DNA of 64,000 nucleotides, taken from an uncultured Alteromonadales bacterium (GTDB lineage: Bacteria; Pseudomonadota; Gammaproteobacteria; Pseudomonadales; Cellvibrionaceae). Under the pieces are notes generated by a model. The model was not told the DNA's origin and did not search any database. It saw only the letters and a program-made list of their open reading frames with translations. Both the position numbers and the translations under genes were made by a program. This document shows, piece after piece, positions 39,861-49,762 of the stretch. Within the stretch, counting starts at the first letter, position 1; every line of letters starts with the position of its first letter. The stretch is from NCBI GenBank assembly GCA_937864365.1, contig CALMJT010000041.1:1-64000 (forward strand). Direction: 5' to 3'.

Positions 39861-40688
39861 TTATTTCTTATCGCGACGACGAACAATCATGTTATCGGTA
39901 CGTTTGTTAGTGCGAGTCTTATACCCTTTAGTTGGGGTACCCCATGGACTCACAGGATGACGACCACCTGAGGTACGACCTTCACCACCACCGTGCGGAT
40001 GATCTACCGGGTTCATGGCAACACCACGAACTGTCGGTCGAACGCCTCTCCAACGAGATGCACCGGCTTTACCGAGTGAACGAAGGTTATGCTCCGAATT
40101 CGAAACTTCACCGATAGTCGCACGACAATCAGATAGAACTCGACGCATTTCTCCACTGCGCAAACGAATTGTTGCGTAGTTACCTTCACGAGCCACCAAC
40201 TGAACCGAAGTTCCAGCAGAACGCGCTAACTGAGCACCTTTACCAGGCTTCAATTCTACACAGTGAACAACAGAACCCACTGGCACATTACGAAGCGGTA
40301 AAGTGTTACCAACTTTAATCGGAGCTGAAACGCCAGTCTCAACTACGTCACCAACAGAAAGACCTTTTGGTGCAATAATGTAACGGCGCTCACCATCAGC
40401 GAAACAAACCAATGCAATGTAAGCAGTGCGGTTTGGATCATATTCAAGACGCTCTACTTTCGCAGGAATACCGTCTTTATTTCGCTTAAAGTCAACGATT
40501 CTGTAATGATGCTTGTGACCACCACCAACATGACGCGTCGTAATACGACCCGCGTTGTTACGGCCACCGGTTTTGGACTTCTTCTCTACCAAAGGTGCAT
40601 ATGGATCACCTTTGTGCAAATCTGGGTTTACAACGCTAACAACAAAGCGGCGACCCGGAGAAGTAGGTTTGCGTTTTACAATAGCCAT
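39861..40688 (-). CDS. rplB: 50S ribosomal protein L2
   Basis: L2 is a core large-subunit protein near the peptidyl-transferase centre. The 275-residue protein contains [40 protein letters not shown], and the conserved [20 protein letters not shown] with the essential histidine. It ends in a basic tail. It lies between rplW and rpsS. Confidence 0.99.
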   Translation of the reverse strand: MAIVKRKPTSPGRRFVVSVVNPDLHKGDPYAPLVEKKSKTGGRNNAGRITTRHVGGGHKHHYRIVDFKRNKDGIPAKVERLEYDPNRTAYIALVCFADGERRYIIAPKGLSVGDVVETGVSAPIKVGNTLPLRNVPVGSVVHCVELKPGKGAQLARSAGTSVQLVAREGNYATIRLRSGEMRRVLSDCRATIGEVSNSEHNLRSLGKAGASRWRGVRPTVRGVAMNPVDHPHGGGEGRTSGGRHPVSPWGTPTKGYKTRTNKRTDNMIVRRRDKK

Positions 40689-40701
40689 TTCCCAGCTCCT
40701 C

Positions 40702-41001
40702 TTAGTCAGCTACTTGAAGATCAATTTCTTGACCTTCTTGAACTCGAACGTAAGCCTTTTTCCAATCATTGCGCTTACCGATACCATAACGAGTTCGCTT
40801 TGTTTTACCAGCAACGTTAAGAGTACGAACACCGACAACGGTCACATCGTACAACTTTTCAACTGCCGCTTTGATCTCAGCTTTTGACGCATCAGTGGTA
40901 ACTTTAAAACCATACTGATTGCTCAACTCAGTAGCCATTGCTGACTTTTCAGACTGAATTGGGGCTAAAATTACTTTGTAAATTCGCTCTTGAATACTCA
41001 T
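40702..41001 (-). CDS. rplW: 50S ribosomal protein L23
   Basis: L23 is at the tunnel exit and docks trigger factor and SRP. The 99-residue protein has [40 protein letters not shown] and [20 protein letters not shown]. Its start overlaps the rplD stop by four bases, a coupled arrangement. Confidence 0.99.
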   Translation of the reverse strand: MSIQERIYKVILAPIQSEKSAMATELSNQYGFKVTTDASKAEIKAAVEKLYDVTVVGVRTLNVAGKTKRTRYGIGKRNDWKKAYVRVQEGQEIDLQVAD

Positions 41002-41612
41002 GCCAGCACCTCTTCAAACTTTTTAAGCGCAGCAACTGTCATCAATACTTTTTCACAGCGAATTAGTGAAACAGGGTTAACACCACTGACATCACACACA
41101 TCAACTTTGTGCAGGTTACGTGAAGACAAGTACAGTGACTCGTTTACTTCTTCGGTAACAATCAACACATCGTTAAGATCAAACTGTGCAAGCTTTTGGA
41201 CAAGAGCCTTAGTTTTTGGAGCATCAACTTCGAAGGATTCAACAACGATTAATCGTTCTTGACGAGCCAACTCAGAAAGAATGCAGCGTAGAGCACCACG
41301 GTACATCTTCTTGTTCAACTTTTGTTCGAAGTCGCGAGGCTTAGCCGCGAAAGTAGTACCACCACTTCTCCAAAGAGGGCTGCGAATGGTACCAGCGCGA
41401 GCACGACCAGTGCCCTTCTGACGGAATGGCTTTTTACCACCACCAGAAACTTCAGAGCGTGTTTTTTGAGCTTTTGTACCTTGACGAGCACCAGCCATGT
41501 AGGCAACTACTGCTTGATGCACCAAGTCTTGGTTAAATTCTTTACCAAAGGTCGCTTCAGAAACGTTTACTGTTCCTGCACTACCTTCTGGCGTAGCTAT
41601 GGTTAATTCCAT
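40998..41612 (-). CDS. rplD: 50S ribosomal protein L4
   Basis: L4 lines the exit tunnel and in enterics autoregulates the S10 operon. The 204-residue protein has [59 protein letters not shown] and [20 protein letters not shown]. It overlaps rplW by four bases. The S10 leader upstream of rpsJ is short here, so enteric-type L4 attenuation is not evident. Confidence 0.99.
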   Translation of the reverse strand: MELTIATPEGSAGTVNVSEATFGKEFNQDLVHQAVVAYMAGARQGTKAQKTRSEVSGGGKKPFRQKGTGRARAGTIRSPLWRSGGTTFAAKPRDFEQKLNKKMYRGALRCILSELARQERLIVVESFEVDAPKTKALVQKLAQFDLNDVLIVTEEVNESLYLSSRNLHKVDVCDVSGVNPVSLIRCEKVLMTVAALKKFEEVLA

Positions 41613-41626
41613 GAAACCCCCTGATC

Positions 41627-42265
41627 TCAGCCGCGAGCTTTAACTGCTGGACGAACAACAACTTGACCACCAGGAGCACCAGGAACAGCACCCTTGATAA
41701 GCAGCAATTTGCGCTCGGCATCAACACGAACAACTTCTAAGTTCTGAACAGTCTTGCGAACTGCACCTAAGTGACCTGCCATCTTCTTGCCTTTAAATAC
41801 ACGGCCAGGAGTTTGACATTGACCAATAGAACCAGGAGCACGGTGTGATAGAGAGTTACCATGTGTAGCGTCTTGCGTGCGGAAATTCCAACGCTTAACA
41901 CCACCAGCAAAACCTTTACCTTTAGAAGTGCCAATCACATCAACTTTTTGGCCAGACTCAAAAACGTCTAAAGAAAGCTCAGCACCAACTTCGAAAGATT
42001 CTTCACCTTCCAAACGGAACTCAACCAAGCTAGAGCCAGCTTCAACATTCGCTTTCGCGTAGTGACCAGCTAAAGACTTAGAAACCTTAGATGCACGAAC
42101 AGAACCTACAGCGACTTGAATAGCGCTATAACCGTCTGTTTCATCGTTTTTTACCTGAGCAACGCGATTGGATTCAATTTCAATCACGGTTACAGGAACA
42201 GACACACCCTCGTCAGTAAAGACGCGAGTCATGCCGCACTTGCGACCGACAATACCAATTGTCAT
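41627..42265 (-). CDS. rplC: 50S ribosomal protein L3
   Basis: L3 is an early assembly protein near the peptidyl-transferase centre. The 212-residue protein begins [20 protein letters not shown] and contains [40 protein letters not shown] and [15 protein letters not shown]. It contains the Gln within this loop that is N5-methylated in E. coli. It lies between rpsJ and rplD. Confidence 0.99.
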   Translation of the reverse strand: MTIGIVGRKCGMTRVFTDEGVSVPVTVIEIESNRVAQVKNDETDGYSAIQVAVGSVRASKVSKSLAGHYAKANVEAGSSLVEFRLEGEESFEVGAELSLDVFESGQKVDVIGTSKGKGFAGGVKRWNFRTQDATHGNSLSHRAPGSIGQCQTPGRVFKGKKMAGHLGAVRKTVQNLEVVRVDAERKLLLIKGAVPGAPGGQVVVRPAVKARG

Positions 42266-42420
42266 TTTGTAGACCTCTTAGTGTACGGGGCTGTAACCCG
42301 CTATGGCCGCCCATTTCAGAGCGTTACACAAACCCAAACTTGGGATTCGGCGACTTGCGAGACTTTTCACCAGTTTTCAGCCAGGGCAATACGACTGAAC
42401 ACGATAAAAAGCAGGAGTTA

Positions 42421-42753
<333 letters not shown>

Positions 42754-42808
42754 TTAAAGAACTTTTCCGTTAGGACTTTCTGACCGTGCAGGTCAAAAAG
42801 GAGGCGCA

Positions 42809-42837
42809 ATTCTATAGACGGAAAATCATACTGTCAA
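42809..42837 (-). promoter_or_regulatory. Promoter of the S10 operon
   Basis: On the minus strand a perfect TTGACA (complement of 42832-42837) is followed after 17 bp by TAGAAT (complement of 42809-42814). Transcription would start near 42802, giving a leader of about 70 nt before rpsJ. This is the best-looking promoter in the window. Confidence 0.85.
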
Positions 42838-43230
42838 ACCTTTTCCTCAAGATATTTCGGGCAATCAGAGATATTTTTTACGCCACTTGCTGGCGGCTAT
42901 CCGCTCGCTACCTTTACACGAAGATAACTTCGCATTGGCCTCTTGTTGGCGTAAAATTATCCATCTAAGATGTCATAAATTTGTGTGTATTAAGCAATAA
43001 TTCACATCAGTTATGTGCTGACCTTTGCAAATTAGATTCAACCTTAACTTTTGCTGGTTTTTCTTAGGCTTTTTGATAGTTGGCGCTCTGACTTTCAGTA
43101 TTGGTAACAGAACATCACTATTTTCGATCTCCACACGTTTGGCTTTAGCCATCCATGTTTTGATCGGAGCCCAGAGTACTCTTGCCAAGCAACGGACAGC
43201 TGATTACACAATCAAGGAAATTTTCTGGCG
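42838..43230. other. Divergent intergenic region between rpsJ and the A-T-TE gene
   Basis: No convincing gene. Two ORFs here start with TTG and resemble nothing. A weak plus-strand promoter candidate is TTGATA (43073-43078), a 17-bp spacer and CAGTAT (43096-43101). GTTGGCGT at 42945-42952 and GTTGGCG at 43079-43085 repeat the motif seen upstream of the LuxR-type gene. Confidence 0.45.
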
Positions 43231-45885
43231 ATGGATGATGTATTACAACGCAACCCGGATAACGACTCTAGCGGCGACCCTTTTTTCGCGACTCCAGAAA
43301 ACTCCCAAACGATCCGCTGTTATACCCTAGCAGCTATTGAAACGCACACTCAAAAATTTCCGGAAAAAATAGCCGCAAGCTTTGAAGGTGAGTCGATTAG
43401 CTATCGCGAACTAGAACAACAGTCTCAAATACTAGCAAACGCTTTAATATCGAGCTTTGGCCCCAAACCTGTTTGCGCTTGCAGTATACGTCCAAGCTTA
43501 TTTAATCCAGTCATTCTGCTCGCAATTTTAAAATCAGGCGGAACCTATGTTCCAATTGATCCCGATTTTCCAGAAACGCGGATTATTTACATTTTAGAAA
43601 CCACTGGCGCCAACATTTGTTTTGTTAGCGATTCCGATCTTGCCAATTTTCCAAAACAAACTTCCAGACACTCTTTTTCTGTTCTAGCCAGCTCCGCAAT
43701 TGATACATTTTGCGAAAACGCATTAAAAGGCCAGCTCGACAATTCCGATAAAAAAAGCACTCAGCCTTTGTTTGGAAAAAATACAACACCTTCAGATATT
43801 GCGTATATCTTTTTTACGTCAGGAACCACTGGCAATCCAAAAGCTGTACAGGGCTCCTACTCAAACCTAAATTATTACGTTCAAAGTGCTATTCAAGAAT
43901 TTCACTTGGATACTCAAACTCACATGGCTGTAATAGCCAAATTTAGCTTTAGCATTAGCCTATTTGACCTTTTATGCCCACTGGTTGCCGGTGGCACTAT
44001 CGAAATATTACCTAGGGATTTAATCGTTAACGATGAGGCCATGTTGACGGTATTTACCAAGGTCAACACATTTCATATCGGACCTACGCTTCTTCGAAAA
44101 ATATTAAAACTTTTAGATGCAACTGATCCTGCCAAAATCCCTTCGTTTGCGCACATCCGTCATGCATCTTCGGGCGGAGATATAGTACCCGCCGATATTA
44201 TGTTAAAACTCGGTCGCATTTTCCCCAACGCCGAAATATTTACTATTTATGGCTGCACAGAAATCGCATGCATGGGTTGTAGATACGAGCTTAACCGAGA
44301 AAATCCGGCGGATATCTCACTCGTCGGCAAGGCGTTTCCCAACACTCAAGCCATTCTACTTGATGAAAATTTCACACCTGTTGATCAAGGCGAGAAAGGG
44401 GAAATATTTTTTTCTGGGCCGGGTGTTACTTCGGGATACATTAACAACGAACAGGAAAATACCTCAAAGTTTATTGACTTGAACGGCCAACGTTTTTATC
44501 GCACCGGCGATATTGGTGCCCAAGACAAGAACGGTAATATCGCGGTTTTGGGCCGCAAAGATTTTCAAGTAAAAATTAACGGTATTCGTGTTGAGCTTGC
44601 CGAAATAGAAACGCAAATAAAATCACTAACAAAAATTCATGACGCCGCCGTTATGAATTTCTTGGTAAACGACGAAACCAAAATCTACGGTTTTCTGGTC
44701 GGCGACATTATTCAGTCTGACATTAAAGAAATTCGTCTAGCACTTAAAGAAAAGCTACCTTCATTTATGATTCCCAATGGATTTGTCATTCTCGACAAAT
44801 TACCGCTAAACAATAATATGAAGGTTGATCGAAAAGCCTTAACTTTACCGTCCCGAAATGAATTAGTCCGTGAAACTCAGTTTCAAGCCGCGATCACCGA
44901 CACGCAAATTAGCTTGGTAAAAATCTGGCAGACAATTTTGAAAGAGGCTCAAGTCGGTATTGATGACGACTTTTTTGCGCTTGGCGGCGATTCTTTAGCC
45001 GCCGCACAGATGCTTTCAAGCATTCATTCCGAGCTTCTAGTTGCGCTTCCAATCCAGACTTTTTTGCAAAGACCAGTGCTGCGCGACATCGCAGAATTAA
45101 TCGATTCTAAAGACAAACAATTGTCTTGCGAAAATACTGTAGAGCTTAAGTCTGGCGACTCAACCCCGCTGTTTTGTTTTTACGGAGTACTACTGTATCG
45201 CGATCTTGCAAATGCATTACCTGAACAGCAGCGCACCATTGGCGTTTTCTTACACGAAGAATTGGAATTACTCGCAAAAAATAATCTTGCCGATATGCTT
45301 ACAGAGTTATCCAGCGTGCGAGTTATTGCGGAAAAGTACATTAACGAGATAAAAAAATCACAACCCCAAGGCCCATACTTGTTCGCCGGGGAATCCTTTG
45401 GCGGCATTGTAGCACTTGAAGCAGCCTCTATTTTAAGTGACCAAGGCGAGACCGTGAGCTTGGTTGCAATGCTTGATTCTTGGCTACCGCATTCGGCTCA
45501 GGGTACAACGTTTAGAAGAAATCTTGAAAAAGCCGTCTATTTAGCATCGACTCCACAAAAACTTTATCAAAAAGTAAAATCACACATTTTAAATAACAAA
45601 AAAAATATTGCTACGAATACAACCGCATCCCCTCAATTTGATATAGCAGAAAAAGCCCGACTTATACTTACACAAAACTACATTCCACCTACGTATTCGG
45701 GCGAAGTAGTGTTTTATCAAGCGCGCGAAAGTGATCCTAGATCTACTTTTGAAAGCTCCAGAGGCTGGTCAAAATATCTGAAAAATTTAACAGTAAAAAC
45801 CATTCCCGGCGACCATTTGGGTATTTTAAAACACCCCAATGTTGATGAATTAGCAAGAGATCTAGCTGGTCGATTAAAAAAATAA
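43231..45885 (+). CDS. Stand-alone NRPS-like synthetase, adenylation-thiolation-thioesterase
   Basis: The 884-residue protein has three domains and no condensation domain. Adenylation (about 30-540): TSGTTGNPKAV (196-206), YGCTEIA (340-346), YRTGD (423-427), GRKDFQVKINGIRVEL and the catalytic Lys531 in NMKVDRKAL. Thiolation: DDDFFALGGDSL with phosphopantetheine Ser588. Thioesterase: GESFGG with Ser722, Asp749 and His862. At the place of GrsA Asp235, which holds the alpha-amino group, the motif FSFSISLFD puts Ser241. By eye this suggests a substrate that is not an ordinary alpha-amino acid, such as a keto, hydroxy or aryl acid. A-T-TE enzymes that dimerise aryl-pyruvates (RalA type) share this plan. 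No carrier-activating transferase gene is in the window. It ends 20 bp from a convergent GT2 gene. Confidence 0.88.
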   Translation: MDDVLQRNPDNDSSGDPFFATPENSQTIRCYTLAAIETHTQKFPEKIAASFEGESISYRELEQQSQILANALISSFGPKPVCACSIRPSLFNPVILLAILKSGGTYVPIDPDFPETRIIYILETTGANICFVSDSDLANFPKQTSRHSFSVLASSAIDTFCENALKGQLDNSDKKSTQPLFGKNTTPSDIAYIFFTSGTTGNPKAVQGSYSNLNYYVQSAIQEFHLDTQTHMAVIAKFSFSISLFDLLCPLVAGGTIEILPRDLIVNDEAMLTVFTKVNTFHIGPTLLRKILKLLDATDPAKIPSFAHIRHASSGGDIVPADIMLKLGRIFPNAEIFTIYGCTEIACMGCRYELNRENPADISLVGKAFPNTQAILLDENFTPVDQGEKGEIFFSGPGVTSGYINNEQENTSKFIDLNGQRFYRTGDIGAQDKNGNIAVLGRKDFQVKINGIRVELAEIETQIKSLTKIHDAAVMNFLVNDETKIYGFLVGDIIQSDIKEIRLALKEKLPSFMIPNGFVILDKLPLNNNMKVDRKALTLPSRNELVRETQFQAAITDTQISLVKIWQTILKEAQVGIDDDFFALGGDSLAAAQMLSSIHSELLVALPIQTFLQRPVLRDIAELIDSKDKQLSCENTVELKSGDSTPLFCFYGVLLYRDLANALPEQQRTIGVFLHEELELLAKNNLADMLTELSSVRVIAEKYINEIKKSQPQGPYLFAGESFGGIVALEAASILSDQGETVSLVAMLDSWLPHSAQGTTFRRNLEKAVYLASTPQKLYQKVKSHILNNKKNIATNTTASPQFDIAEKARLILTQNYIPPTYSGEVVFYQARESDPRSTFESSRGWSKYLKNLTVKTIPGDHLGILKHPNVDELARDLAGRLKK

Positions 45886-45905
45886 TCCACCAGCTAAAGT
45901 TAGAT

Positions 45906-46883
45906 TTAGGAAATGTTGGGACCCTTAGCAAAAACACTGTTTTTGATTGAGTCGGAAAGAAGATGTGGTGGATCTGTGTCTGTTTTACCCTGAATTTTTC
46001 GGCGTAATCGCCAAAGCGCGAAGCACGCAATCCAAAATATGTCGGCAAAAGCCGCGTAGAAAACAGAATAATTTTTTGAAAAATAATAACGACGTGAATC
46101 AAATAAATATTTAGGCGTACGCTTAGGCTTAGTGTCGGCAGAATTCACTCCGGTACTGTCTCCAGCGATGTGCATTACTCGACTTTCTGGCACATACCAA
46201 CATTCCCAACCCGCACGATTGGCTGCCAAGCAAAAATCCGTCTCTTCGTAATAAAGAAAATAGGTTTCATCCATAAGCCCGACCGTTTGGTAAACCTCTT
46301 TACGCACCAGCATGCTTGCACCCGGCAACCAATCAACCTGTTCGGCTTTATCAGACATTTCTCGCGGCACAATATAATTGTTGAGCAGTTTAGTAACCAC
46401 ACCCAACTTCAAGCCGCGATCAATTTCGCTCAATATGGAAGGAAAGCGAAACGCGATTTGCCATAAAGAGCCGTCTGGATTTTCAAAACAACCACCGGCA
46501 ATGCCTGCTTTTGGATGCACTTCTAAAAAGTCTTTAAGAATAACGAGTGCGTTTTCGCGAACTTCGGTATCGGGATTTAATAAATGGAAATAATCTGGCG
46601 GAGAATCGCTTTCTAGTGCTTGGCGGATTGCGTAATTATTTCCATACGCATAGCCGCCATTTTTGGGCGCCTGCAAAGCAAATGCCCAATTCCAGCCCTG
46701 CGCTTTAATGTGTGAATCAATGATACTGCAAGAATCATCTTGGGAGTCGTTATCGACAACAACAACACATGTGTTTGGGATTTTATCCACTTCTTTGGAT
46801 AATTCATTCAAGCAATCTATGGTGCGTAGCGGTGTTTTGTAATTGACAATTACCACCAAATAATCGCACTGGGTCCAATCCAT
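45906..46883 (-). CDS. Glycosyltransferase family 2, rhamnosyltransferase-like
   Basis: A GT-A fold transferase of 325 residues, soluble or loosely membrane-associated. Motifs are VVIVNYKTPLRTIDCL at the start, VVVVDNDSQDDS, PKNGGYAYGNNYAIRQAL, the metal-binding YFHLLNPDTEV, and DWLPGASMLVRKEVYQTVGL. FFLYYEETDF-like LYYEETDFCLAANRAGW follows, typical of rhamnosyl- and related transferases. Donor and acceptor cannot be told; dTDP-rhamnose from the rmlCD products is one possibility. The TTG at 46913 was rejected for the ATG at 46883, which has AGGA about nine bases upstream. It stands alone, convergent with the A-T-TE gene. Confidence 0.88.
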   Translation of the reverse strand: MDWTQCDYLVVIVNYKTPLRTIDCLNELSKEVDKIPNTCVVVVDNDSQDDSCSIIDSHIKAQGWNWAFALQAPKNGGYAYGNNYAIRQALESDSPPDYFHLLNPDTEVRENALVILKDFLEVHPKAGIAGGCFENPDGSLWQIAFRFPSILSEIDRGLKLGVVTKLLNNYIVPREMSDKAEQVDWLPGASMLVRKEVYQTVGLMDETYFLYYEETDFCLAANRAGWECWYVPESRVMHIAGDSTGVNSADTKPKRTPKYLFDSRRYYFSKNYSVFYAAFADIFWIACFALWRLRRKIQGKTDTDPPHLLSDSIKNSVFAKGPNIS

Positions 46884-47029
46884 AACTAACGTCCTAAATA
46901 GGTTGTTGAACAATTATTAGCGTTCGGCGCCAGCATTAACATGCAAGTAACCCAGAACCAAGCCTGTACAGAAGTTATTTTTGACTATACAGGATAGATT
47001 TCTCGCGCTCAATTCGGGAAAAATGACAT

Positions 47030-47061
47030 AAAAAAAGCGAGGCAGAAACTACCTCGCTTTT
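47030..47061 (-). terminator. Terminator after ilvIH
   Basis: AAAAGCGAGG (47033-47042) pairs with CCTCGCTTTT (47052-47061) over a 9-nt loop, with an A-run at 47030-47036 giving a U-tract on the minus strand. It lies 30 bp past the ilvH stop. Confidence 0.85.
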
Positions 47062-47090
47062 AGCGGTTTGCAATGGGAAAAATGACTGAC

Positions 47091-47582
47091 TTAAGCAGAC
47101 AGCACTTTTTCACCACGAGCGATACCAGAAACGCCGCTTCGAACCACTTCGATCACCGCAACCTCACCCAAAGATTGAATAAACGCATCCAGTTTATCGC
47201 TGGTACCAATCAATTGAATGATATAAACACTTGGGGTTACATCCACAATTTGGCCGCGAAAAATATCGGTACAACGCTTAATCTCAGCTCGTGCAGCGCC
47301 GGTTGCTTTGACCTTAACCAGCATCATCTCGCGCTCAATGTGAAAACCTTCGCTTAAATCAACAAGCTTTACAACATCAATTAACTTGTTTAAATGCTTA
47401 GTGATTTGCTCAAGTTTATGATCATCACCCAGAGTCGTTAACGTCAAGCGCGACAGGGTTGGATCTTCGGTTGGTGCAACCGTTAGCGTTTCAATGTTAT
47501 AGCCACGCTGTGAAAACAAGCCGACTACTCGTGACAGTGCACCCGGTGCGTTTTCCATCAAAATTGAAATAATTCTACGCAT
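47091..47582 (-). CDS. ilvH: Acetolactate synthase small (regulatory) subunit
   Basis: IlvH binds valine and controls the large subunit in branched-chain amino acid synthesis. The 163-residue length equals the E. coli protein. It has an N-terminal ACT domain (MRRIISILMENAPGALSRVV, GLFSQRGYNIETLTVAPTED) and a second regulatory half with IFRGQIVDVTPSVYIIQLIG and EVAVIEVVRSGVSGIARGE. It starts 2 bp after the ilvI stop, so it is in one operon with it, and is followed by a terminator. Confidence 0.98.
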   Translation of the reverse strand: MRRIISILMENAPGALSRVVGLFSQRGYNIETLTVAPTEDPTLSRLTLTTLGDDHKLEQITKHLNKLIDVVKLVDLSEGFHIEREMMLVKVKATGAARAEIKRCTDIFRGQIVDVTPSVYIIQLIGTSDKLDAFIQSLGEVAVIEVVRSGVSGIARGEKVLSA

Positions 47583-47584
47583 GA

Positions 47585-49321
47585 TTAAGTTCGCTCCGTC
47601 TTGCTCAACAACATATCGCGCATGGAACCGTTAGGCGCGATCAACATTGGATAAACATGCTCAAGCGGATCTACGCTGACATCCATAAACACAACACGAT
47701 CTTTCATAGCGAAACATTCGCGCATTTTCTCTTCCAGCTCTTCACGCTTGGTAACTTTCATACCTACGTGGCCATAAGCTTCCATCAGTTTTACAAAATC
47801 AGGCAGCGATTCTTCGTATAGGCTCTCGGAATAACGGCTGCTGTACTGCATGTCTTGCCACTGTTTAACCATGCCAAGGGCTTGATTGTTTAAACAGATG
47901 ATTTTAACGGGCAGGTGGTATTGAGTAAGCGTTGAAAGCTCCTGAATACACATTTGAATACTGCCTTCACCGGTAATACAAACAACGCATTCATCTCTAA
48001 AGGCAAGCTGCACCCCTAAGGCTGCTGGCAAACCGAAACCCATGGTTCCAAGGCCACCGGAGTTGATCCAGCGACGTGGTTTATCGAACAGATAATACTG
48101 AGCCGCGAACATTTGATGCTGACCCACGTCAGAACAAATGTAAGCATCGCCATTGGTGACCTTGTGCAGCATCTGCACAACTTCTTGCGGTTTAAGTTTG
48201 TCACCGCTGGTATCAAATCGATTAGCCGTATACAAACCGTGTCGTTCACGCCAGCCATCAATTTGCGCCCACCAATCTTTTAACGCCGGTTTTTGCGGTT
48301 CAACTTTCGACGACTCAATCAAGGTCAGCATTTCTGCCAATACACTTTCTACCGAACCCACGATTGGAATGTCGGCAGTGATGGTTTTAGAAATTGACGC
48401 AGGATCAACATCAATATGAATGATCTTTGCGTGCGGACAGAACTTGTTTGGCGTGTTGGTTACACGATCATCGAAGCGAGCGCCAACCGCAAAAATAACA
48501 TCCGCGTGATGCATTGCAGTGTTGGCCTCGAAAGTACCGTGCATACCCAACATACCCACGAATTGACGATCTGTGCCGGGATAAGCACCTAAACCCATCA
48601 ACGTATTAGTCACCGGGTAATTGAGCTTTTGCGCAATCGCAGTTAACAAACCGCTAGCATTACCTTGAATCACACCACCACCGGCGTAAATTACTGGGCG
48701 CTTTGCTTCCAACAAAAGCTGCACGGCTTTTTTGATTTGCCCGCTGTGACCACGAACCGCCGGGTTGTACGAACGAATTTTTACAGACTCAGGAAATTCG
48801 TACGGGAATTTGGTTGCTGGATCGGTCTTGTCTTTTGGAATATCGATAACAACCGGGCCAGGACGACCAGTACTGGCTATGTAATACGCCTTGCGAATAA
48901 TTTCAGGAATTTCTGCTGGATCGGTGATCACAAAACTGTGCTTAACGATTGGCCGAGACACACCAACCATGTCGGTCTCTTGGAACGCATCTTCACCAAT
49001 TTTATCAGAGACAACCTGTGCAGACAGGACCACCATCGCGATCGAATCCATGTACGCTGTTGCAATACCGGTAATTGTGTTGGTTGCACCTGGGCCAGAA
49101 GTGACCAGGACTGTACCGACTTTACCCGTGGCGCGCGTGTAGGCATCAGCAGCATGTGCTGCTGCTTGCTCGTGGCGCACCAAAATGTGTTGCACATCTT
49201 GCTGTCTGAAAATTGCGTCGTAAATATGAAGAGCGGCTCCGCCTGGGTAGCCAAAGACGTGTTCAACGCCTTGGTCTTTCAAAGCGCGAACGAGCATATC
49301 TCCACCAGATAGCATCTCCAC
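47585..49321 (-). CDS. ilvI: Acetolactate synthase large (catalytic) subunit
   Basis: The thiamine diphosphate-dependent enzyme makes acetolactate and acetohydroxybutyrate, the first common step to valine, leucine and isoleucine. The 578-residue protein has [34 protein letters not shown], the catalytic Glu in [35 protein letters not shown], and the cofactor motif [14 protein letters not shown] to [13 protein letters not shown]. The motif reads GEGS where E. coli has GDGS. A longer frame reaches 49390. The GTG at 49321 with GAGG seven bases upstream gives the family N-terminus. A 440-bp leader region precedes it. Confidence 0.97.
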   Translation of the reverse strand: MEMLSGGDMLVRALKDQGVEHVFGYPGGAALHIYDAIFRQQDVQHILVRHEQAAAHAADAYTRATGKVGTVLVTSGPGATNTITGIATAYMDSIAMVVLSAQVVSDKIGEDAFQETDMVGVSRPIVKHSFVITDPAEIPEIIRKAYYIASTGRPGPVVIDIPKDKTDPATKFPYEFPESVKIRSYNPAVRGHSGQIKKAVQLLLEAKRPVIYAGGGVIQGNASGLLTAIAQKLNYPVTNTLMGLGAYPGTDRQFVGMLGMHGTFEANTAMHHADVIFAVGARFDDRVTNTPNKFCPHAKIIHIDVDPASISKTITADIPIVGSVESVLAEMLTLIESSKVEPQKPALKDWWAQIDGWRERHGLYTANRFDTSGDKLKPQEVVQMLHKVTNGDAYICSDVGQHQMFAAQYYLFDKPRRWINSGGLGTMGFGLPAALGVQLAFRDECVVCITGEGSIQMCIQELSTLTQYHLPVKIICLNNQALGMVKQWQDMQYSSRYSESLYEESLPDFVKLMEAYGHVGMKVTKREELEEKMRECFAMKDRVVFMDVSVDPLEHVYPMLIAPNGSMRDMLLSKTERT

Positions 49322-49762
49322 GTTAAGTCCTCTTTGTCGGTTAGGTTTGCATTCGGTCGGCTCTAACAAAGCGAGCCCACATTTCACCAATAGCGACTAG
49401 GCTGCGATCTCTTGCATACAAGAAACAGCCCCACTATTAATAATGAGATAATTAGTTTTTGCGAATGCTCTGAATGAAGACACGCGTTTTAGTCGTATCG
49501 ACACACAGGCAACGTTGGTGAACGCGGCTCCGCATGAGGATGGTAAGGCGAGATTTTGACCCGCCCGGGGTAGGCACCTGTCTAGGTTGGCTGAAGAGCC
49601 TACACGCCATCATGAGAACCGGACATTTTGTGGATTTAACGGCCAAAGTCAAGGTCGGAGAGATAATTTCCAAAGCATCTTAGATTTCGTGTAATCGTCC
49701 GTACTTTTGTGCGACACAAAACGCTATAGTTAACTTTTAAATCTGCCATTTGATTAAACACT
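49322..49762. other. Divergent region between ilvI and the DUF4124 gene
   Basis: No clear protein gene. An ORF on the minus strand (49452-49673) has no family resemblance and low-quality composition, though its last 27 codons could be a leader peptide. The region holds several base-paired elements on the ilvI strand; see the candidate leader RNA. Confidence 0.5.
49401..49690 (-). ncRNA. Candidate structured leader RNA of ilvIH
   Basis: On the ilvI strand a helix GUAGGC/GCCUAC (complement of 49598-49603 and 49570-49575) stacks on ACCU-AGAC-AGGU (complement of 49576-49587), forming a 10-bp stem with one 10-nt bulge and a tetraloop. A second hairpin, 49401-49405 with 49427-49431 and inner 49412-49415 with 49420-49423, lies nearer the gene. 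The area is more G+C-rich than neighbouring gaps. A motif called ilvB-OMG is described upstream of acetolactate synthase genes in marine gammaproteobacteria. Whether this is it needs a covariance-model search. Confidence 0.4.

Noticed and set aside
42973-43188. Minus-strand ORF of 71 codons upstream of rpsJ
   Set aside because: TTG start, basic low-quality composition, no family and no ribosome binding site. Probably chance.
43025-43330. Plus-strand ORF of 101 codons overlapping the start of the A-T-TE gene
   Set aside because: It starts with TTG, has no ribosome binding site and overlaps a confident gene in another frame. The protein resembles nothing known.
49452-49673. Minus-strand ORF of 73 codons upstream of ilvI
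   Set aside because: No family resemblance and unusual composition; it overlaps predicted RNA helices. Kept only as a possible leader peptide in the ilvI leader entry.
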